Of a stretch of 9,151 nt of DNA, positions 1 through 6,545 are shown one piece after another (the stretch's first letter is position 1; each line of letters opens with the position of its first letter). The DNA is taken from NCBI GenBank assembly GCA_035946955.1, contig DASYYE010000002.1, positions 1 through 9,151 of the forward strand. The letters are read 5' to 3'. Made by a program: the position numbers and the translations under genes. Under the pieces are notes generated by a model. The model did not search any database. It was not told the DNA's origin and worked only from the letters and a program-made list of their open reading frames with translations. Source of the stretch: DASYYE01 sp035946955 (GTDB lineage: Bacteria; Actinomycetota; Actinomycetes; Streptosporangiales; Streptosporangiaceae).

Positions 1-500
1 ACGGTGGTCGGGTCTGGCCGCTGTTCGTGGCCAGGCGTGTCGTCGGCCGCCGTCCGGCGCGGACGAGGCTTGCGGTTCGCGGCACGCGCGGCGGCCAGGG
101 TGGACTCGACCAGGGACTGGGCCTGGGTCAGCCGGGCACGCGCTTCGGCCCGGTCCTGGGCGGCCTCCGCGCGGTCACGGGCCAGGGCGGCCTGCAGTTC
201 TGCCAGTTTGCGGGTGGCTGACTCAATGGCTGCGCGCTGGCGGGCCGCTTCCCGGGCGGCGGCCTCGGCAGCCGCCCGCTCCTCCTGGGCGCGGCGGCAG
301 GCCTGGGCTGCCTCGTCCAGGTGCTCCTGGACGGAGGCCAAGACCGCGTCAACCTCCTGTGGGGGTGCGCCCGGGCGGCGGTGGCGCGGGGTGTGGCGCA
401 CTGGCGCGGGGGCGGTGCCGGAGTTCTCGGGCAGGTGCCAGGCGCGCTCTTCCGCCAGCCACTGAGACGACCTGGGCTGAGGGGGTGATGAGATGCTCAC
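1..500 (-). CDS. Coiled-coil protein of unknown function, 3' end outside window
   Basis: The minus strand is open from a GTG at 500 through the left edge (166 codons visible). After a Pro/Arg-rich N-terminal segment of about 48 residues (it includes WLAEERAWHLPE at 14-25), residues about 49-143 are almost free of Pro and Gly and dominated by Ala, Glu, Arg and Gln with regular Leu/Ala spacing. That pattern predicts one long alpha-helical coiled coil. A basic tail (RKPRPRR) then leads off the edge. Third positions are mostly G or C in this frame. The plus-strand frame covering the same bases is a Ser/Ala/Arg-rich shadow. A G-run lies a few bases before the GTG, but there is no classical SD, so the start is uncertain; the frame stays open upstream to a stop near 578. 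No catalytic motif is visible. Helical proteins of this composition include plasmid KfrA-like and other DNA- or membrane-associated proteins, but no family can be assigned. Confidence 0.6.
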   Translation of the reverse strand, partial: MSISSPPQPRSSQWLAEERAWHLPENSGTAPAPVRHTPRHRRPGAPPQEVDAVLASVQEHLDEAAQACRRAQEERAAAEAAAREAARQRAAIESATRKLAELQAALARDRAEAAQDRAEARARLTQAQSLVESTLAAARAANRKPRPRRTAADDTPGHEQRPDPTT

Positions 501-607
501 TGGGCACCCCCGGTGCCGACCATTGCCGGGACGGTCACGAGGACGAGCACGCGGGGTCCGTGGCCCGGCTGGGGTCTAGGTACAGGGTCGGAACCTGTCA
601 TTTCGTT

Positions 608-656
608 CTCCGGAGCGTAAAGGATTCGTCGTCCGTTGGAATTTGGCGCGGACGGG
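608..656 (+). repeat. Two-part repeated motif, copy 1
   Basis: The palindromic CTCCGGAGC at 608-616 is followed after 26 bases by TTGGCGCGGACGGG at 643-656. Both parts recur in the same order and orientation at 979-1008 with only 7 bases between them. A paired 9-mer and 14-mer repeated in order is unlikely to be chance even at high GC. It could mark a duplicated binding region or the edges of an inserted segment. Confidence 0.45.
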
Positions 657-835
657 CAATGCCCCTGTGGCGACCCAGGTGTGCAAGCCGGGGTATTCAA
701 CAGGGGCAGACCAGGCGAAGCACACACTAGCGTCGCCGGTCAGCACACACCAGCCAAACCGGCGTGTCGCGGGGGCGTGTCGTGTCCCGCCGGAACAGCA
801 TGTCTGGCCTGTTCACCTGGTCCTTTATCAACGCC

Positions 836-844
836 TGTGGATAA
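836..844 (-). promoter_or_regulatory. DnaA-box-like 9-mer
   Basis: On the minus strand the bases read TTATCCACA, identical to the E. coli consensus DnaA box and one base from the TTGTCCACA form favoured in Streptomyces origins. It sits at the edge of an A+T-richer stretch, just before 10-bp-phased CGTTTCC repeats. Only one copy was found, so a functional origin is not shown and a chance match is possible. Confidence 0.35.
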
Positions 845-854
845 CTGTCGCAGG

Positions 855-901
855 GTGTTCCCTAACGTTTCCCAGCGTTTCCTGCTGTCTCGTTGCGTTT
901 T
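855..901 (+). repeat. Phased CGTTTCC-type short repeats
   Basis: CGTTTCC occurs at 866-872 and again at 876-882, a period of exactly ten bases. A related GTGTTCCCT precedes them at 855-863 and a GCGTTTT follows at about 896-901. A further GTTTCC lies near 948. One-turn phasing on the same face of the helix suits a protein-binding array such as small iterons or an operator. The array is short and imperfect. Confidence 0.35.
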
Positions 902-978
902 GGCACTTGCATATGCGCGTGCCGGCCGGCAGTATTTAGTAACGTCTGTTTCCTAAGTCCTGACTTGATGACTTTGTG

Positions 979-1008
979 CTCCGGAGCTTGTCTGTTGGCG
1001 CGGACGGG
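979..1008 (+). repeat. Two-part repeated motif, copy 2
   Basis: CTCCGGAGC at 979-987 and TTGGCGCGGACGGG at 995-1008 repeat the motifs of copy 1 at 608-656 with a shorter internal spacer. The two copies bracket about 320 bases that hold the DnaA-box-like site and the phased CGTTTCC repeats. Confidence 0.45.
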
Positions 1009-1033
1009 TAGCGAGTACCAGGGGACAGGCAGC

Positions 1034-1068
1034 CAGGGGACCGCCCGGTGCAAGCGGGCGGCCCCCTG
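1034..1068 (-). terminator. Strong GC hairpin, probable terminator
   Basis: Arms of 14 bases (1034-1047 and 1055-1068) pair with one A/C mismatch around a 7-base loop, giving CAGGGG-A-CCGCCCG against its complement. No T-run follows on either strand, which is common for actinobacterial hairpin terminators. It lies about 110 bases beyond the stop of the leftward OB-fold gene, so ending that transcript is the simplest role. Confidence 0.55.
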
Positions 1069-1178
1069 ACCCATGCCCTGGCCTGGTTCAGCGGCCCGCA
1101 CGTCCTGGGACGCCGCGGTGCGCGGTGATACCGCTCAGCCGCGGGGCGGTGGTGACCAGCCCGGCGCAGGCCACGGGC

Positions 1179-1532
1179 TCAGACAGCGGACTCGATCCGG
1201 TACCGTGGGTTCCATAGCGCGAGCTTGCGGTCGTAGGTTCCGATCCTGCCCTCGAGGGTGACACGGGTACCAGGCAGCAACCCCCGCACGCCGGGCCGCC
1301 CGAGGAACAGCACGTCGATCTCTCCGCTGCCGTCCACCAGCATGAAGTGGAAGGACGGCCCACCCCCGACGGCGATGGTCCCCGTCGAGCGGATCATGCC
1401 CTGGATGACCACCAGCGACTGAGGGCGGACATCGCCGATTACCTGAGTGGCCGACTGCGTGCCCGGCGGCACCGGCGGAGCCGGGCGAACGCACCGCGCG
1501 GGGTAATCGGGAAGGGTGAGCAGCTCGTTCAC
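1179..1532 (-). CDS. OB-fold nucleic-acid-binding domain protein
   Basis: This small 117-residue protein probably has one OB-fold (tRNA_anti-like) domain covering roughly residues 32-115. The pattern fits: a beta strand VVIQGMIRSTGTIAV, then FHFMLVDGSGEIDVLFLGR, then a loop and GTRVTLEGRIGTYDRKLALWNPRYRI. Strand-turn-strand units with an LVDGSG turn and an EGRIG strand are typical of single-domain OB proteins in actinobacteria. The GTG start at 1532 is supported by GGGAG six bases upstream. Such domains bind single-stranded nucleic acid or act as protein adaptors; no catalytic residues are seen, so the partner is unknown. The gene lies 19 bases downstream of the kdpA relic and a hairpin follows its end, so it is probably transcribed alone or from the PHP-gene direction. 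Confidence 0.72.
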   Translation of the reverse strand: MNELLTLPDYPARCVRPAPPVPPGTQSATQVIGDVRPQSLVVIQGMIRSTGTIAVGGGPSFHFMLVDGSGEIDVLFLGRPGVRGLLPGTRVTLEGRIGTYDRKLALWNPRYRIESAV

Positions 1533-1551
1533 CGGGATCTCCCAACGGACG

Positions 1552-1806
1552 TCAGAGATTGATTGAGAACGTGGGTGTGCCGGCGATGAGGGTCACGCCG
1601 GCAGGCAGGCCCATGAACATCGGCGAGTCAGTGCGGCGCGTGCCCGCTGAAGCGGCGACGGTCTCGTGGCTGCCAGGGTTCCGGCCAGGGCCAGTACCGG
1701 CACCATAATGGCGAAACGACCGGGCAGCAGGCCGAATGTGCTGATGATGTTGTAAAAGGCGTCTTGACGCTGAGCCCGGCGAACGCCACCCACAATTCCA
1801 GCGCGC
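1552..1806 (-). pseudogene. kdpA: kdpA 3'-end relic (K+-transporting ATPase subunit A)
   Basis: Three minus-strand frames read in turn give the C-terminal part of KdpA, the potassium-binding membrane subunit of the Kdp pump. First comes WVAFAGLSVKTPF (about 1760-1797), then FYNIISTFGLLPGRF and MVPVLALAGTLAA (about 1665-1757), then VAASAGT, then SPMFMGLPAGVTLIAG ending at a TGA at 1552. KdpA proteins end with AFAGL-NTPFYN, LGRF, LALAGSLA, AGT-PTH-PLFVGLLVGVVLI in the same order. The first frameshift maps to a run of four T (1754-1757, written as A on the plus strand) where one more T would restore the frame. The second is near 1660-1667. Only about 85 of roughly 550 residues remain and no kdpB follows, so this is a nonfunctional fragment. 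The piece upstream has been replaced by the PHP-gene 3' end. Confidence 0.8.
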
Positions 1807-1814
1807 CGGCGTCC

Positions 1815-3767
1815 CTATGCGCCGCGTGCTGCGGGGATGCCGCCGGGTGGGGCTGAGCGGAGCAGCCATATGGGGTTGGACATGGCGACGACCTGGCCGG
1901 TGGCGTCGAGGATCTGGGTCCGCACGAAGCTGCTGGCGCTGGTGTCGACCGTCTGGGTGACGGCCCCGGGGGCGAGGTCCGCCGTGGTGTAGTGGCCGAT
2001 GATCTTGCGGTCCGCGGTGATGTTGGCGTGGTCGGCGTAGTCCACCACACCTTGGACGACCTGGAGCGAGCCGCTGGGCGGGAGGTGCGTGGCGAAGGCG
2101 GTGAGTTTCCGGGACCGGGCTGGGGAGACGCTGACCGACCCCATCGTGGCGGAGCCGTCAGCCACCAGGTCCATGCTGCCCTGGTACCCCGACAGCGAGG
2201 AGAACCACGCGCGCCCACCAGCCAGGCCCTTGAGGAGGTCAGGTACGGCGGTGCTCTTGGCCCACACCGAAGTGGTCCAGTTGTTGAGGCTGCCGTACCA
2301 GTTCTGTCCCCAGTGGTCGTCGCTGGCGCCGAGGCCGGTGAGGAAGGCGCCGTTGCGGGACATGATGTCCCACAGCGCGATGTGGTGGGCCAGGTCGACG
2401 CCTTCACGGTTGGGGTAGCCGACCTCGAGCATGTCAGCGCCCAGCGCGGCTGGCACGGACTTGGCCGGCAGCATGGCCGCGGCGAGGTGTTTGAGGATCT
2501 TGTCCTGGACGGGCTTGGAGTGCAGTTTCATGACGAAGCTGTAGCCGAACGGGTGGTTGTAGCTGACGAGCCCGCCGATGGAGTGGATATGGGGGACCAC
2601 GGTGCGCGCCATGAACTCGGGGTAGGCCTGTGGGGTGATGCCGGTGTAGTCGGGCATGCTCACCGAGTTGGCGAACCAGCTCATGTGCGGCAGCTTCCAG
2701 GACACCTCCAGGCCTTGGCGCTGGGCCACCGTGGGGTACTTGCGGGCCAGCCGCGCAGCCATGTCCAGCTGCTGGGCCAGGAACGCGTCCCCTGTCTTGG
2801 TGCGGTCGAACCGCAGGTAGCCGAAGTAGCCACTGACCTGTTCGCCCGTGCTCACCGCGTTCAGCGTCAGCTCCCACAGGGCGAAGTCCCGGGAGTCGAC
2901 ATCGGGCCACAGGGCCGCGATGTCATCGGCCGGGGAAAGTGCGGCCGAGTACCAGCCACCGCGGCCGCCCGGTTTGACCGGGATAGTGACCACGCCAGTG
3001 TTGCCTCGGGCGGAACGGCCACCAGCCACCCCAGCCGGGACGAACCGGTAGGACAGGCTGTAGACGCCGGCGGGGCGGCCGCCGGTGGCCTCGTGGTAGG
3101 AGGAGTTGATCAGCAGTTCCAGGTAGCCCTCGCGCCAGCCCGGCCGTAGCAGCACGTCGACGTGCAGGGTCTGGCCGGTGAGGTTGTCCCGGTAGTTCCA
3201 GCCAGCGGGCTGGGAGTTGGCGTAGTAACCGTAGCTCGCCGGCTGGGTGGACAGGCTCTGGGCGGTCAGCTGCAGGCTGCCCTGGCGGTTGTGGTCGTTC
3301 GGGCTGACCGGGTGGGAGACCAGCCCGCCAATGGAGACACCCGCCAGCGGCCCGCTGGTCCGCTGCACCCACTGCCACAGTGTCCCGTTGACCAACTCGC
3401 CCTTGCCCGGTCTGCTATTCAGCGTGGTGAAGTTCACCACCTGGCAGTACTGCATCCCCAGCATCCGCGAGTCGTGTTCGGTCCACCACAACACGTCCAC
3501 CGCGTTCCTCGCCGCCTGGTAGAGCTGGCTGTCCATCGAACCGCTCTGCTCACTGAACGACGAGTGCACATGCATCGCCATGGAATAACCCGACAGGCCA
3601 TCCACCGCCGTATCCCGCACCGTCGGCGACGCGCTGGAACAGCCACCGACCGCCGCCGCGCCCGCGGCAGCGGCCCCCAGCGCGGCCGCACCCGACAGAA
3701 GCCGCCGCCGGGACACTCCCGGCCGGCCGGCCGCTCCAGCGGTTCCCACTGCGTGGTCGTCGCACAC
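1815..3767 (-). CDS. Tat-exported PHP-domain metallohydrolase, probable lipoprotein (CehA/McbA-like)
   Basis: This is a metal-dependent phosphoesterase-type hydrolase that probably acts outside the membrane. I prefer the GTG at 3767 because GGAGG lies nine bases upstream; an in-frame ATG at 3845 would add 26 residues without an SD. Numbering from the GTG, a twin-arginine motif SRRRLL (19-24), an Ala-rich hydrophobic stretch and AVGGC (Cys 43) form a Tat lipoprotein signal. The PHP metal-binding motifs follow in order: HVH (66-68), TEHD (96-99), LEVSWK with Glu 354 and His 361, NHPFG (His 405), LEVGY (Glu 448) and SDDH (482-485). Between the second and third motifs is an unusual insert of about 250 residues rich in Trp, Tyr, Gly and Ser and beta-strand-like, perhaps a substrate- or carbohydrate-binding module. 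The substrate is unknown; phosphoesters, esters and amides are all possible in this family. It is divergent from the oxidoreductase at 4017. Confidence 0.82.
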   Translation of the reverse strand: MCDDHAVGTAGAAGRPGVSRRRLLSGAAALGAAAAGAAAVGGCSSASPTVRDTAVDGLSGYSMAMHVHSSFSEQSGSMDSQLYQAARNAVDVLWWTEHDSRMLGMQYCQVVNFTTLNSRPGKGELVNGTLWQWVQRTSGPLAGVSIGGLVSHPVSPNDHNRQGSLQLTAQSLSTQPASYGYYANSQPAGWNYRDNLTGQTLHVDVLLRPGWREGYLELLINSSYHEATGGRPAGVYSLSYRFVPAGVAGGRSARGNTGVVTIPVKPGGRGGWYSAALSPADDIAALWPDVDSRDFALWELTLNAVSTGEQVSGYFGYLRFDRTKTGDAFLAQQLDMAARLARKYPTVAQRQGLEVSWKLPHMSWFANSVSMPDYTGITPQAYPEFMARTVVPHIHSIGGLVSYNHPFGYSFVMKLHSKPVQDKILKHLAAAMLPAKSVPAALGADMLEVGYPNREGVDLAHHIALWDIMSRNGAFLTGLGASDDHWGQNWYGSLNNWTTSVWAKSTAVPDLLKGLAGGRAWFSSLSGYQGSMDLVADGSATMGSVSVSPARSRKLTAFATHLPPSGSLQVVQGVVDYADHANITADRKIIGHYTTADLAPGAVTQTVDTSASSFVRTQILDATGQVVAMSNPIWLLRSAPPGGIPAARGA

Positions 3768-3773
3768 TGGCCG

Positions 3774-3781
3774 CAACCTCC
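3774..3781 (-). promoter_or_regulatory. SD that decides the start of the PHP gene
   Basis: The minus strand reads GGAGGTT here, about nine bases before the in-frame GTG at 3767. The upstream ATG at 3845 has no comparable purine-rich site. A GTG start gives an n-region of 18 residues before the twin-arginine motif, which is normal for Tat signals; the ATG start would give an unusually long one. Confidence 0.55.
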
Positions 3782-3845
3782 GTCCTTCCCGGACCTGGCG
3801 TCCAGGCAGCTGGGTGTAACTCCGGCAATCAGGGCAAACGGGCAT

Positions 3846-4016
3846 GCCGTCAGGTACAGGCTAGCCAGCCGGGCGCATGGCTCAGCCGGAAGTCAGCGAC
3901 CCCGGCGGCCCGCCTGCGACCGATGCGGCCCTAGATTTGGCGTCAGGCGACGGAACTCGCCGTAGCCCCCACGGGCCGCTGGCGGACGGGCACAGAAACG
4001 AGGTCGTGGCGTTCCC
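3846..4016. other. Divergent intergenic region
   Basis: This gap separates the leftward PHP gene from the rightward oxidoreductase and must hold, or adjoin, the promoters of both. I see no convincing -35/-10 pair, no strong inverted repeat and no coding frame. A weak TAGATT at 3931-3936 could be a -10 element for the rightward gene but lacks a matching -35. Confidence 0.4.
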
Positions 4017-4907
4017 ATGCAGATCGGTGTCGTGTTCCCGCAGACCGAGATCGGCCCGCAGGCCAGTGCGGTACGTGCCTACGGCATAGCCGTCGAGCAG
4101 CTGGGCTTTTCCCATGTGCTGGCCTACGACCACGTCCTGGGCGCGGACCCGGCTGTCCACCAGGGCTGGGACGGCCCGTACGACATCGAGACGACGTTCC
4201 ACGAGCCGCTGGTCCTGTTCGGTTACCTGGCCGCCATCACGCACCTGGAGTTCGTCACCGGCATCATCATCCTGCCGCAGCGCCAGACCGCGCTGGTCGC
4301 CAAGCAGGCCGCCGAGGTCGACCTGCTGACCGGCGGCCGGTTCCGGCTCGGCATCGGGCTGGGCTGGAACCGCGTCGAGTACGAGGCCCTCGGCAAGGAC
4401 TTCGGGACCAGGGGACGCCGGGCCGATGAGCAGGTCGAGTTGCTGCGCCGGCTGTGGACGCAACGGAGCGTCACGTTCCACGGCACCGACGAGCAGGTGA
4501 GGGGAGCCGGTATCGCACCGCTTCCTGTCCAGCGGCCCATCCCGGTCTGGTTCGGCGGGCAGTCACCAGCCGCCTACCGCCGGATCGGCCGCCTGGCCGA
4601 CGGCTGGTTCCCCCAGGTCCAGCCGGGCCCGGGCCTCGGCGACGCCCGCCGGGTCGTTGACGAGGCCGCTGCCGCCGCAGGCCGCGATCCCGCCGCCATC
4701 GGAATAGAGGGCCGGGTGAGCTGGGCCGGCGACACCGCGGAACTGGCCACCCAGGCGGACAGCTGGCGGCAGGCCGGTGCCACCCACCTGTCGGTCAACA
4801 CCATGCGCGCCGGGCTGTCCACCGTGGACCAGCACCTCGCGGCACTGGAACAGGCTGCCAAGGCACTCGGCCTCACGCCGGGTCCCGTCACTTCGCCGGC
4901 TGGCTGA
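4017..4907 (+). CDS. LLM-class F420-dependent oxidoreductase
   Basis: This is a 296-residue luciferase-like monooxygenase-fold (TIM barrel) protein of the kind that uses coenzyme F420 in actinobacteria. Visible hallmarks run in family order: an N-terminal strand IGVVFPQTEIG, then AVEQLGFSHVLAYDHVLG (27-44), then TGIIILPQRQTALVAKQAAEVDLLTGGR with LGIGLGWNRVEYEALG. Next come the ERG-like FGTRGRRADEQVELLRRLW helix and PIPVWFGGQSPAAYRRIGRLADGW, the phosphate-cofactor loop. Length and ends are normal for the family, and nothing is missing. The ATG at 4017 fits the usual M-x-IG start; a GAGG lies about 13 bases upstream, which is distant, so translation may be weak. These enzymes transfer hydride between F420 and varied small molecules, and the substrate cannot be read from the sequence. 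The gene stands alone, about 110 bases before the CYTH-CHAD gene. Confidence 0.9.
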   Translation: MQIGVVFPQTEIGPQASAVRAYGIAVEQLGFSHVLAYDHVLGADPAVHQGWDGPYDIETTFHEPLVLFGYLAAITHLEFVTGIIILPQRQTALVAKQAAEVDLLTGGRFRLGIGLGWNRVEYEALGKDFGTRGRRADEQVELLRRLWTQRSVTFHGTDEQVRGAGIAPLPVQRPIPVWFGGQSPAAYRRIGRLADGWFPQVQPGPGLGDARRVVDEAAAAAGRDPAAIGIEGRVSWAGDTAELATQADSWRQAGATHLSVNTMRAGLSTVDQHLAALEQAAKALGLTPGPVTSPAG

Positions 4908-5015
4908 GCGGTCACGACGCGGCCACGGGCACACGCGATACCTGGGTGCATCCCGGGCATACCTCGGCACCACTGGACTGACAGGCCCGGCCGCCCGAGG
5001 GTTGGGCACCGGTGG

Positions 5016-6545
5016 GTGGGTAGCGGGCCCCAGTATGACCAAGAGCGCGACTGGGACAGAGATCAAGTACGACGCGCCAGATGGTGCGGGCCTGCCACGG
5101 TTCGAGGAACTGGCAGGAGTGAGCGGAGTGGCCGCTCTCGCGAGGAGCGGCTGGAAGCCGAGTACTTCGACACCGGCGGGCTCCGCCTGCTGAAAGCAGG
5201 GGTGACGCTGCGGAGACGCCGTGGTGGCCGTGACGCCGGGTGGCACCTGAAGCTCCCTGCCGCTGGTGCCAGCCGCCGCGAGATCCAGCTCCCCCTCACC
5301 GACGGGGCCGTGCCCGGCGAGCTGTCCGACCTGGTGCAGGCGCATGCCCGTGGCAGTCCGCTGCGGCTGGTCGCCCAGATACGCACCAGCAGGCGGGTGC
5401 TGGCCCTGCTAGGGGAGTCGGGGGACTCACTCGCCGAGGTGGCCGACGATGAGGTCTCCGCCTGGACGCTGGGAGATTCCGCGGCTATCACGCAATGGCG
5501 CGAGGTCGAGATCGAGCTGACCGGCGGTGACGAAGAGCTACTGCGGGAGGCTGGACGCGAGCTCCGCCTCAAGGGACTGCAGCCGGCGGCTGGTGCCGCC
5601 AAGCTGGCGCGCGCCTTCGGCGTCTCCCCGCAACACCACGACGGAACCCAGGTGGACCCTTGCGCTGCCGCAAGCGATGTGGTCCTCGCGTACCTGCGTG
5701 TCCAGTTCCGGGAGCTGACCGCGCTGGACCCGCTGGTACGCCGCGACGAACCCGATTCGGTCCACCAGATGCGGACCACCATCCGCCGGATGCGCAGCAC
5801 CCTGCGGGCCTTCCGCGGTGTGCTGCGCCGTGAGGACACCGAGCACCTCCAGGAGGAACTGAAGTGGCTCGGTGGCCAGCTGGGCGGGGCGCGTGACGCC
5901 GAGGTGCTCGCCGCGCGGCTGGCGGAAGGCATCCGCCAGACCCCGGTGGAACAGGTCATCGGCCCGGTCCGGGCCAGTGCGGCTGAGCATTTCGCGGCCG
6001 AGTCGCGGGCCGCCCGCGAGGAGGTACTCACCACGCTCGGTTCCCGCCGGTATTTCAGCCTGCTGGATGACTTGGACCGCCTGCTCGCTGACCCGCCGAC
6101 GACCCCCGTAGCCGGCCGGCCAGCCCGGGACGTGCTGCCGGCGGATGTGGCACGTGCCTACCGGCGGACAGCCCGTCGGATGCGTCACGTCTCCCGCGTG
6201 CCCACCGGCCAGGCCCGTGATGTCGCGCTTCACGAGACGCGGAAGGCGGCGAAGCAGGCGCGCTACGCCGGGGAGCTGGTGACCCCGGTGATCGGGAAGC
6301 CGGCGAAACGGTTCACGAAGCGGATGAAGAAGGTGCAGTCGGTGCTGGGTGAGCACCAGGACGCCGTGATCGCCCAGCGGGTGGACCGCGACCTGGGCAT
6401 GCGCGCACAGCTCCTGGGGGAGAGTGCGTTCACCTACGGGCTGCTCCACGAACGCGAAACCGAGCACGCCCACGAACTCCAGGCACGGGCCGCACGGGCC
6501 TGGCAGCGAGCTTCACGGCGGAAGGCGACGCGCTGGCTGCCCTGA
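5016..6545 (+). CDS. CYTH and CHAD domain-containing protein, N-terminus frameshifted
   Basis: This two-domain protein comprises a CYTH (triphosphate tunnel) fold followed by a helical CHAD domain that is known to bind polyphosphate. In the open frame, CYTH begins only at residue 43: EERLEAEYFDT, then TLRRRRGGRDAGWHLKLP, REIQLPL, RTSRRVLAL, DDEVSAW, WREVEIEL and GLQPAAGAAKLARAFG. CHAD covers about 215-500 with its conserved VHQMRTTIRRMRSTLRAF (about 249-266) and LHETRKAAKQARYAGEL. The first 42 residues encoded from the GTG at 5016 look random. The true CYTH start is in the +1-related frame from an ATG at 5035, and a single missing base near 5140 separates the two. The CHAD domain is intact, so a product restricted to CHAD, or one made by frameshifting or an internal start, could still work. 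If the shift is a sequencing error, the gene runs 5035-6545. Third-position G/C is strong from 5142 onward. Confidence 0.85.
   Translation: MGSGPQYDQERDWDRDQVRRARWCGPATVRGTGRSERSGRSREERLEAEYFDTGGLRLLKAGVTLRRRRGGRDAGWHLKLPAAGASRREIQLPLTDGAVPGELSDLVQAHARGSPLRLVAQIRTSRRVLALLGESGDSLAEVADDEVSAWTLGDSAAITQWREVEIELTGGDEELLREAGRELRLKGLQPAAGAAKLARAFGVSPQHHDGTQVDPCAAASDVVLAYLRVQFRELTALDPLVRRDEPDSVHQMRTTIRRMRSTLRAFRGVLRREDTEHLQEELKWLGGQLGGARDAEVLAARLAEGIRQTPVEQVIGPVRASAAEHFAAESRAAREEVLTTLGSRRYFSLLDDLDRLLADPPTTPVAGRPARDVLPADVARAYRRTARRMRHVSRVPTGQARDVALHETRKAAKQARYAGELVTPVIGKPAKRFTKRMKKVQSVLGEHQDAVIAQRVDRDLGMRAQLLGESAFTYGLLHERETEHAHELQARAARAWQRASRRKATRWLP
5035..5141 (+). other. Out-of-frame CYTH N-terminus and frameshift site
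   Basis: From the ATG at 5035 this frame encodes MTKSATGTEIKYDAPDGAG and then LPRFEELAGVSGVAAL, matching the usual CYTH opening (start, ExExK strand, LPDL, GV..V). After the CTC codon at 5137-5139 only two bases (GC) precede GAG at 5142, where the downstream CYTH frame EERLEAEYFDT takes over. One restored base would join the halves without a gap. The ExExK motif is also weakened: GTEIK lacks the first Glu. There is no obvious slippery heptamer, so programmed shifting is unlikely. Confidence 0.75.

Larger units (their letters stand above)
501..1178. other. Long noncoding region with origin-like motifs
   Basis: No frame here shows sustained actinobacterial codon bias, and the open frames are short with poor third-position G/C. 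The stretch around 820-990 is clearly richer in A+T than the flanking genes. It contains a DnaA-box-like 9-mer, two CGTTTCC units spaced exactly ten bases, a motif pair present twice and a strong GC hairpin near 1034-1068; each is listed separately. It may be a promoter region for the flanking leftward gene, a relic of a replication origin or the scar of a mobile element. The sequence alone does not decide between these. Confidence 0.55.

Noticed and set aside
4..465. Plus-strand 153-codon open frame
   Set aside because: Ser/Ala/Arg/Trp-rich composition typical of antisense shadow; the minus strand gives a coherent coiled coil with proper codon bias.
636..956. Short open frames in the left noncoding block
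   Set aside because: Low third-position G/C, no SD and no recognisable motif in any frame.
1122..1134. GCGGT-GAT-ACCGC hairpin after the OB-fold gene
   Set aside because: Five-pair stem in GC-rich DNA is expected by chance; the hairpin at 1034-1068 is far stronger.
1992..3149. Plus-strand 385-codon open frame inside the PHP gene
   Set aside because: Rich in Val/Gly/Ala/His with no motif; it is antisense to a protein with a complete metal-binding motif set.
5137..5147. Programmed -1 frameshifting in the CYTH gene
   Set aside because: No slippery heptamer and no clear downstream stimulatory structure; a simple base loss explains it better.
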